From Methanosarcinales archaeon (GTDB lineage: Archaea; Nanobdellota; Nanobdellia; Woesearchaeales; CG1-02-33-12): a stretch of DNA of 6,907 bases. This document shows, one piece after another, positions 1-3,890 of the stretch; positions within the stretch are counted from its first letter, which is position 1; each line of letters opens with the position of its first letter. A program made the position numbers and the translations under genes. The notes under the pieces are model-generated. The model had not been told where the DNA came from. It saw nothing but the letters and a program-made list of their open reading frames with translations, and made no database searches. The stretch spans positions 1 through 6,907 of the forward strand of contig JAFCBX010000041.1 of assembly GCA_017610505.1 (NCBI GenBank). Direction: 5' to 3'.

Positions 1-669
1 ACAAAAATAAGCAAAGGCATTAATTGCAAAAGCAACAGAAAAACTTTAGAATTAAGCAAAAAATATAAAATTCTAAAACCAGCACTTGGCCTGTATCCAG
101 ATGATGCAATCAAGCTAACAGAAAAACAAATACAAGAAGAACTAAACTTTATTGAAAAAAACAAAGATAAGATAATTGCAATTGGCGAGGTTGGCCTTGA
201 TTACAAATACTGCAAAAAAGAGCAGGAACAAGAGCTTCAAAAAGAGATTTTTATTAAAATAATAAAACTCTCAAAAAAAATAAACAAGCCATTAATTATT
301 CATTCAAGAAAAGCAGAATCTGATATTATTGATATACTAGAAAATTCAGATGCAAAAAAAGTTATACTCCATTGCTTTAGCGGAAAACTTAAATTAATAA
401 AAAAAGCAGCAGAGCTTGGCTATTATTTTTCAGTTCCTACAAATGTAGTAAGATCCAGCCAATTTCAAAAATTAGTTGAAATGGTTGACATAAACCAGCT
501 TTTAACAGAAACAGACTCACCATATTTAAGCCCTTACAAAAACAGAAGAAATGAGCCTGCTTTTATAATAGAAACCATAAAGAAAATTGCAGAAATAAAA
601 AACATAAGCATAAATGAAACTGCAAACAATATCTTCATGAATTATCAGAAAGTTTTTGCCACAAGCTAA
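1..669 (+). CDS. TatD-family metal-dependent hydrolase, 3' portion (5' end outside window)
   Basis: The frame is open from base 1 to a TAA at 667-669, giving the last 222 residues of a protein. The TatD amidohydrolase-fold signatures appear in order: GEVGLDY (62-68, metal-ligand Glu63), PLIIHSRKA (His101), VILHCFSG (His124) and LLTETDSPYLSP (Asp172, with the typical DSP), followed by RNEP (183-186). Only about the first 30 residues are missing, which in this family carry the HxHxD metal motif; this cannot be checked here. The family contains Mg-dependent DNases acting on DNA 3' ends, but substrates of archaeal members are mostly unproven, so nuclease activity is a family inference. The ALGLYP stretch (28-33) has Tyr where bacterial members usually have His (GxHP); that His is not a standard metal ligand. 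The first internal Met is residue 161, between the catalytic motifs, so it is not the start. The next gene has its own promoter, so no functional link to it is implied. Confidence 0.93.
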   Translation, partial: TKISKGINCKSNRKTLELSKKYKILKPALGLYPDDAIKLTEKQIQEELNFIEKNKDKIIAIGEVGLDYKYCKKEQEQELQKEIFIKIIKLSKKINKPLIIHSRKAESDIIDILENSDAKKVILHCFSGKLKLIKKAAELGYYFSVPTNVVRSSQFQKLVEMVDINQLLTETDSPYLSPYKNRRNEPAFIIETIKKIAEIKNISINETANNIFMNYQKVFATS

Positions 670-688
670 AATTAATCTCTCTTAAAAG

Positions 689-703
689 CGAAAGTTTTAT
701 ATA
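689..703 (+). promoter_or_regulatory. BRE/TATA promoter of the membrane-protein operon; probably leaderless transcript
   Basis: CGAAAG (689-694) directly followed by TTTTATATA (695-703) matches the archaeal BRE plus TATA pattern. Archaeal transcription usually starts about 25-27 bases after the TATA centre (about 699), which is about 724-726, within a few bases of the ATG at 728. No Shine-Dalgarno sequence lies between. Both facts point to a leaderless or near-leaderless mRNA. The start site is inferred, not measured. Confidence 0.7.
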
Positions 704-727
704 TCACTCAATCTCTGATATTCTATA

Positions 728-1309
728 ATGGTAGAGCAATCTGTATTCAGAGGAACAATAGACTTTTTTGGAAGACTTGGAATTTATGATGTTATTCTTC
801 CTTTCTTGCTGGTTTTTACAATTGTTTTTGCAATACTTGAAAAAACAAAGATTTTTGGCATGGAAGAAATAGGAGGGAAAAAATATCCAAGAAAGAACCT
901 TGATGCAATGGTTGCATTTGTTATTGCATTTTTTGTTATTGCTTCATCAAGGCTTGTTGAGGTAATAACACAGGTTTCATCTCAGGTTGTAATATTACTC
1001 TTGTTGTCTATCCTTTTCCTGGTATTAGTCGGCTCATTTCATAAGGAAACTGAAGAGGGTTTTTTCTTAGATAGCCCATGGAAGGGAGCATTTATGGCAA
1101 TTATGTTTGTAGGGATAATAACAATATTCCTTAATGCAATTAAAACAGAGGAAGGACAGACATGGCTTAGCTGGATAATGGATTTCACAAGCACAAAATG
1201 GAACACAGACTGGGTTGCATCATTAATACTTATAGGGGTTATTATTGGCTTCATGGCTTATGTCATGGGCGGTAGTGGTCCTAAAAAAGAAAAGAAAAAA
1301 GAATCATAA
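728..1309 (+). CDS. Polytopic membrane protein, first of three tandem paralogues
   Basis: Not recognised as a characterised family. The 193-residue protein has about five hydrophobic segments (roughly 21-38, 58-76, 84-103, 120-138 and 162-181). Segment 1 reads DVILPFLLVFTIVFAILEK and is followed by TKIFG and a basic loop (KKYPRKN, 51-57). The C-terminus is GPKKEKKKES. Positive-inside reasoning puts loop 1 and the tail in the cytoplasm and the N-terminus outside. Loop 4 (about 139-161) would be external and is rich in Trp (146, 149, 158, 162). Segment 1 is closely shared with the next gene (18 of 24 positions identical from DV to IFG) and more weakly with the third, indicating tandem duplication. 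The start is set by the TATA box 25-30 bases upstream. It lies 15 bases before the next gene, in the same operon. A role as a membrane component of the nearby secretion/pilus machinery is only a neighbourhood inference. Confidence 0.85.
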   Translation: MVEQSVFRGTIDFFGRLGIYDVILPFLLVFTIVFAILEKTKIFGMEEIGGKKYPRKNLDAMVAFVIAFFVIASSRLVEVITQVSSQVVILLLLSILFLVLVGSFHKETEEGFFLDSPWKGAFMAIMFVGIITIFLNAIKTEEGQTWLSWIMDFTSTKWNTDWVASLILIGVIIGFMAYVMGGSGPKKEKKKES

Positions 1310-1310
1310 A

Positions 1311-1317
1311 AAGGAGG
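1311..1317 (+). promoter_or_regulatory. Strong Shine-Dalgarno site (AAGGAGG) for the second membrane protein
   Basis: AAGGAGG ends 7 bases before the ATG at 1325, an ideal spacing, and sits just after the stop codon of the preceding gene. An ATG at 1318 also follows the site, but it is out of frame and stops after seven codons, so 1325 is the start. This internal gene is Shine-Dalgarno-led, whereas the first gene of the operon appears leaderless. Confidence 0.85.
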
Positions 1318-1324
1318 ATGAAAA

Positions 1325-1873
1325 ATGACAAATTTTGTTGAGTTGTTTGAGATAATGGAAGGCTGGGGCATGCTTGACGTATTGCTTCCATTTTTATTGA
1401 TATTTACAGTTGTTTTTGCAGTTCTTCAGAAAGCAAAAATATTTGGGGCAGATAGCAAGCGGTTCAATGTTATTATTGCACTTGTATTGGGCATGGTTGT
1501 TGTTATACCCCATATCCTGGGCACTTATCCTGCAGGACAGGACGCAGTTCTTATAATCAACAACCTATTGCCAAATGTTGCATTAGTTCTTGTAGCAATC
1601 ATTATGGTTTTATTATTGTCTGGGGTATTTGGTTATACATCGCCCGATTCAGGTACTAGTGGTGTTATCTTAATTCCTGCTTTTGCAGTTATAATATGGC
1701 TATTTGGAATTTCAGCAGGGTGGTGGGAAAACTTTAACTGGTTTAGTATTGACCCGGATACAATAGCTATTGTTTTAGTGCTTTTGGTGTTTGGCATAAT
1801 CATATGGATCGTTACAGCTGGTGAGGACACATTTAAGCCACTTAAGGATATAGTAAATGTATTTAAAAAATAA
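1325..1873 (+). CDS. Polytopic membrane protein, second of three tandem paralogues
   Basis: This is a 182-residue hydrophobic protein of unknown function. Segments lie at about 17-36, 47-63, 82-102, 113-131 and 146-164. The first reads DVLLPFLLIFTVVFAVLQK and runs into AKIFG and a short basic loop (SKRFN, 44-48), nearly identical to the same region of the upstream gene apart from a shorter loop. The C-terminal tail (KPLKDIVNVFKK) is basic and predicted cytoplasmic. The loop before the last segment is aromatic (GWWENFNWF, 132-140), echoing the Trp-rich loop 4 of the first paralogue, and is predicted external. The start is fixed by an AAGGAGG site. The gene is 15 bases after the first paralogue and 5 bases before the third, so the three are almost certainly co-transcribed. 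It has no signal peptide, no enzymatic motif and no pilin-like class III leader. The conserved first hairpin suggests a shared packing or partner-binding surface, which is inference. Confidence 0.88.
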   Translation: MTNFVELFEIMEGWGMLDVLLPFLLIFTVVFAVLQKAKIFGADSKRFNVIIALVLGMVVVIPHILGTYPAGQDAVLIINNLLPNVALVLVAIIMVLLLSGVFGYTSPDSGTSGVILIPAFAVIIWLFGISAGWWENFNWFSIDPDTIAIVLVLLVFGIIIWIVTAGEDTFKPLKDIVNVFKK

Positions 1874-1878
1874 ATAAA

Positions 1879-2448
1879 ATGGCTACTTTTTTGGATGTAG
1901 GACTATTGGAATATTTTAATATAATTTTTTATTTAATATTTATATTTGTTTTGTTGTATGCCATCTTATCCATCACTAAAATATTGGGTGAGAACAAGAA
2001 CCTTAATGCAATGCTTGCCCTTGCCCTTGCATTAATACTAGGTTTTTCAGGACCAACAAGGGACTTAATCAGCTTTGTAACACCAACCTTTTTTGTCTTT
2101 ATATTCTTTGCATTCTTTGCGGTCCTAATCTACAAATTTTTAGGAGCATCAGATGATGATGTAAAGAGTATTCTTGGCACTAAATCAGGCACAAGGGGAT
2201 TTATACTTATAATAATTTTAATAATTATCCTGTCTTCATTTGGCAAGATATTCTTTACAGGACCAATAGCATCAGATGTTAATGAAACAACAGCTGTAAA
2301 TGCATCAGCTGTTGGCACTGCAGGAGAATCTGCATTAACCGCAACATTAACGCATCCAAAGGTCCTGGGGCTTGTATTGATATTGATTATAGGTGCTTAT
2401 GCAATGAGTTTTTTATCCAGGCAAGCCAATATAATAAAACTTGAGTAA
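1879..2448 (+). CDS. Polytopic membrane protein, third and most divergent tandem paralogue
   Basis: A 189-residue membrane protein with hydrophobic segments at about 12-33, 43-57, 65-88, 107-122 and 161-179. The end of segment 1 and what follows (YAILSITKILG, then ENKNLNAMLALALAL) match the signature of the two upstream paralogues: K-I-[FL]-G, a short polar loop with K/R-N, then an Ala-rich second helix. Between segments 4 and 5 it has a polar Thr/Asn/Ala loop (about 128-159), predicted external, with two N-glycosylation sequons, NET (Asn135) and NAS (Asn141). It lacks the Trp-rich loop of its siblings. The gene starts 5 bases after the previous stop with no Shine-Dalgarno site, so it probably relies on translational coupling. 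It ends 6 bases from the stop codon of the convergent gene. The function is unknown; divergence suggests a distinct position in a shared assembly, but that is not shown. Confidence 0.86.
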   Translation: MATFLDVGLLEYFNIIFYLIFIFVLLYAILSITKILGENKNLNAMLALALALILGFSGPTRDLISFVTPTFFVFIFFAFFAVLIYKFLGASDDDVKSILGTKSGTRGFILIIILIIILSSFGKIFFTGPIASDVNETTAVNASAVGTAGESALTATLTHPKVLGLVLILIIGAYAMSFLSRQANIIKLE

Positions 2449-2454
2449 GAAATC

Positions 2455-2469
2455 TTATTTTTTTCTTTT
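2455..2469 (+). terminator. T-rich tract, probable terminator of the membrane-protein operon
   Basis: Seven bases after the stop at 2448 the plus strand reads TTATTTTTTTCTTTT. Archaeal RNA polymerase commonly terminates at such oligo-T stretches without needing a hairpin. The tract lies inside the last codons of the convergent gene: its RKRKK tail, read on the minus strand, is what makes the T-run. No hairpin was noticed in front of it. Confidence 0.5.
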
Positions 2470-3096
2470 CCTTGAAATGCTCTTCAGACTTTCCACTGTT
2501 CTTGCCAGCTCGTTAATATTTTCTGTGAATGTTGGTATTGCCTTCTGAAAAACATTTTCCATTGCTTTTATATTTGTGCTGACCTTGACAACGTTCCTGT
2601 CATATTCATCTACTTTGCTTAATATATTTTTTTGCAGCTCACTAAAGCTCGATTTCAAATCTTCAATCTCCTGCCTTATTGAGGCTGTATCTGACTCTAC
2701 ATTTGATTTCCATTCAATAATCTTATTTACATCCTTTACCAGGTCAACCCATTTTTCCTCTACTACTGCCTCTACAAGTTCCTCTATTTTAGTTACTTCA
2801 TTGTTATTATAAGATGCTGCTTCATAACCTGTTGGTTGTTCATATAGCTGTTGTTGTTCTGGCTGCCCTAGAGGTTCTTCTGGATAAACCTCATTCTGTG
2901 TTGTTTCTTCATTCAATTCAACTGGAGTCTCATTTGTCCCACCAAGGTCTGCCTGGTTCATTGCGTCAAATATCTCTGTTGTCTGATATCCCTCTCTTTG
3001 CAAACTGGTAATAATCTGATTATTGGAAAGGCCTTGTTCTCTCATTTTCAGGACTAAGTCAACAGGAGTAACAGTATTTGGTTGCTCATTACTCAT
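2455..3096 (-). CDS. Soluble coiled-coil protein with an N-terminal UBA-like helical domain
   Basis: 213 residues from the ATG at 3096. Three parts are visible. Residues 10-50 form a compact helical module, including QGLSNNQIITSLQREGY and then EIFDAMNQAD, which resembles UBA-type or small helical binding domains. Residues 52-98 are a disordered linker rich in Glu, Gln, Pro and Asn. Residues 100-206 are long amphipathic helices, probably coiled coil. The tail is basic (RKRKK). It has no membrane segment, Cys or enzymatic motif. I have an impression of similar uncharacterised proteins in DPANN archaea, but no named family. By analogy with the cytosolic archaellum proteins FlaC/D/E it might scaffold the nearby ATPase/T2SF machine; this is inference. 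A GTG at 3111 would add five residues, but it lies inside the Shine-Dalgarno-like AGGTGG, so the ATG is preferred. It shares orientation with the gene at 3183-3566 but has its own TATA box. Confidence 0.85.
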   Translation of the reverse strand: MSNEQPNTVTPVDLVLKMREQGLSNNQIITSLQREGYQTTEIFDAMNQADLGGTNETPVELNEETTQNEVYPEEPLGQPEQQQLYEQPTGYEAASYNNNEVTKIEELVEAVVEEKWVDLVKDVNKIIEWKSNVESDTASIRQEIEDLKSSFSELQKNILSKVDEYDRNVVKVSTNIKAMENVFQKAIPTFTENINELARTVESLKSISRKRKK

Positions 3097-3107
3097 TAGT
3101 TTCTTCC

Positions 3108-3113
3108 CCACCT
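3108..3113 (-). promoter_or_regulatory. Shine-Dalgarno site (AGGTGG) that favours the ATG at 3096
   Basis: Read on the minus strand, AAAAGGTGGGG precedes ATGAGTAATGAG, with about 11 bases between AGGTGG and the ATG. This is slightly long but usable. The alternative GTG start at 3111 lies within the site itself and would leave no ribosome binding sequence. Confidence 0.55.
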
Positions 3114-3157
3114 TTTTTTGAATTAAATAAGGCCATTATTTCACCTTGCTTACTTTA

Positions 3158-3168
3158 TTTTATAAAAA
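3158..3168 (-). promoter_or_regulatory. TATA-type promoter for the UBA-like/coiled-coil gene
   Basis: The minus strand reads AAAAAG followed by TTTTTATAAAA (3168 down to 3158), a BRE/TATA-like element in the 86-base gap after the upstream gene. The expected start of transcription is near 3137, giving a leader of about 40 bases that contains the AGGTGG site. The same T-run lies 15 bases after the stop of the gene at 3183-3566 and could also end that transcript. The region is AT-rich, so chance matches are likely. Confidence 0.45.
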
Positions 3169-3182
3169 CTTTTTAAAACTTT

Positions 3183-3566
3183 CTATTTCTCACTGATTAT
3201 TCTTTTAACTGCCTTATCTAACTCGCGGTTTGTTACAAAGTTTGTTGGATTCCATAAGTCAATATACTTTTGTATTACATCAACATCCTCTTTCTTTGCC
3301 CTTGACCCAACTTCTTTAATCAACCTCCTCATATTATCCTTGATATCCTCAAAATCCCTTTTCATCTCTTTTATATCAGAGTTTATTTTTTTTATGTCTT
3401 CAGAAACCACTTTATGGTTACTAATTATATTATCCTCAATAACCTCTGTTTTTCTCTGGATGTTGCTGTGCCTTTCTTCCAATATTCTAACTCTGCGATT
3501 AATGCTGTTAACAATACTTGATATACTGCTTGTTGACTGAGTTGGTATTTCCGGTGTTTGTTGCAT
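3183..3566 (-). CDS. Small coiled-coil protein with a C-terminal WNPxNFVT motif
   Basis: 127 residues. The N-terminus is Ser/Thr/Pro/Gln-rich (1-17). Residues 18-92 are charged and helical with heptad-like spacing of Ile/Val/Leu (for example EDIKKINSDIKEMKRDFEDI), a likely coiled coil. The C-terminus (about 93-127) is a distinct module, DVIQKYIDLWNPTNFVTNRE, ending in a short amphipathic helix. There is no membrane segment or signal peptide. The helix-then-NP-motif layout loosely recalls archaellum accessory protein FlaC, which has a short coiled coil ending in an NPF-type motif, but the similarity is not strong enough to name it. It is transcribed divergently from the ribbon-helix-helix/ATPase operon across 170 bases, the same side as the other coiled-coil protein. 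A role as a cytosolic partner of the secretion ATPase is inference. The start is supported by ORF limits and a weak GGTTGA (3575-3570); there is no strong ribosome binding site. Confidence 0.82.
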   Translation of the reverse strand: MQQTPEIPTQSTSSISSIVNSINRRVRILEERHSNIQRKTEVIEDNIISNHKVVSEDIKKINSDIKEMKRDFEDIKDNMRRLIKEVGSRAKKEDVDVIQKYIDLWNPTNFVTNRELDKAVKRIISEK

Positions 3567-3670
3567 TATTCAACCATTTTCTAAGATTTTATTAATTATA
3601 ACATCAATAAACCAAGCTTAATAATAAATCTTATGTTAGTATATTAAAGTAGTACAAAAATAATCACAAA

Positions 3671-3679
3671 CTTTAAATA
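3671..3679 (+). promoter_or_regulatory. TATA box of the ribbon-helix-helix/ATPase/T2SF operon
   Basis: CTTTAAATA, preceded by ACAAA and followed by TAAG, is a good archaeal TATA element. It predicts a start near 3702 and a leader of about 35 bases before the ATG at 3737. That leader has no Shine-Dalgarno sequence. A second candidate, TATTTAAA (3706-3713), would give a start at about 3736 and a leaderless mRNA, which fits the missing ribosome site better. Both are possible. Confidence 0.5.
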
Positions 3680-3683
3680 TAAG

Positions 3684-3730
3684 TTATATTATAAAATATA
3701 CAATATATTTAAAAAAATATAAAATATATA
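3684..3730. repeat. Short AT-only repeats; possible operator
   Basis: The word AAAATATA occurs three times (3693-3700, 3714-3721, 3721-3728), the first two 21 bases apart, about two helical turns. An inverted repeat TATATT/AATATA (3685-3690 and 3695-3700) encloses ATAA. Ribbon-helix-helix dimers bind short repeated half-sites spaced on one face of DNA, and such a gene starts at 3737. The low complexity makes chance repetition likely. Confidence 0.3.
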
Positions 3731-3736
3731 CTAAAC

Positions 3737-3889
3737 ATGAAGCAGCCAATAAGTGCAACAATAGACAAAAAGCTTGCGGACTGGGTTAATTCCCAGCTTA
3801 AGGATAATGTTAAATACAGGAATAAATCCCACCTTATTGAGATAGCTTTGCAGCTTCTAAAAAAAGAGGAGGAAAAAGATAAAGAATAA
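3737..3889 (+). CDS. Small ribbon-helix-helix (CopG/Arc-type) DNA-binding protein
   Basis: 50 residues: a short strand (PISATID, 4-10), helix A (KKLADWVNSQLKD, 11-23), a turn (NVKYRN), then helix B starting KSHLIEIALQLLKKEEE (30-46). This strand-helix-turn-helix pattern, with [RK]-S-H-L at the start of helix B and alternating polar residues in the strand, is typical of the ribbon-helix-helix fold; it would dimerise and bind DNA through the paired strands. The tail is very charged. No toxin-like gene adjoins it, so an antitoxin role is not favoured. Its TAA ends one base before the ATPase ATG, so the two are surely co-transcribed and probably translationally coupled. The obvious role is autoregulation of the operon through the repeated AT-rich DNA just upstream, which is inference. 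The start is the only ATG giving the complete fold, and no Shine-Dalgarno site precedes it. Confidence 0.87.
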   Translation: MKQPISATIDKKLADWVNSQLKDNVKYRNKSHLIEIALQLLKKEEEKDKE

Positions 3890-3890
3890 A

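Larger units (their letters stand above)
3567..3736. promoter_or_regulatory. Divergent AT-rich control region between the coiled-coil gene and the ATPase operon
   Basis: 170 non-coding bases with starts facing outward on both sides. For the minus-strand gene, TATA-like candidates are TTTAATATA (3648-3640) and TATAATTAA (3600-3592). The latter would place the start near 3570, almost leaderless. I cannot choose between them. The plus side has a stronger element, described separately. The stretch 3684-3730 is nearly pure A/T with short repeated words. A shared operator for the adjacent ribbon-helix-helix protein is plausible but unproven. Confidence 0.5.

Noticed and set aside
481..669. Start of a separate 62-residue gene at an internal ATG
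   Set aside because: The frame is open from base 1 and the upstream residues carry TatD metal-site motifs, so this is only the end of the TatD-family gene.
728..2448. Reading the tandem hydrophobic proteins as VirB2/TrbC-type pilins or as class III-leader archaellins
   Set aside because: They are too long, have about five membrane segments rather than one or two, and none has a positively charged leader followed by a single hydrophobic segment at the N-terminus.
2576..3011. Two plus-strand frames (2576-2812, 2814-3011) opposite the UBA-like/coiled-coil gene
   Set aside because: Their Ser/Thr/Leu-rich content is the antisense of Glu/Lys/Asn coiled-coil codons; no start signals or domains.
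3109..3111. GTG start for the UBA-like/coiled-coil gene
   Set aside because: The codon lies within the AGGTGG Shine-Dalgarno-like sequence that serves the ATG at 3096; using it would leave no ribosome site.
3566..3577. Tiny upstream frame (ATG GTT GAA TAA, minus strand) whose stop overlaps the start of the WNP-motif gene
   Set aside because: Four codons in an AT-rich leader of uncertain extent are easily chance, and the transcript may begin downstream of it.
3737..3889. Antitoxin of a toxin-antitoxin pair
   Set aside because: The fold is used by antitoxins, but the adjacent gene is a large secretion ATPase, not a toxin, and the upstream neighbour is a divergent coiled-coil protein.
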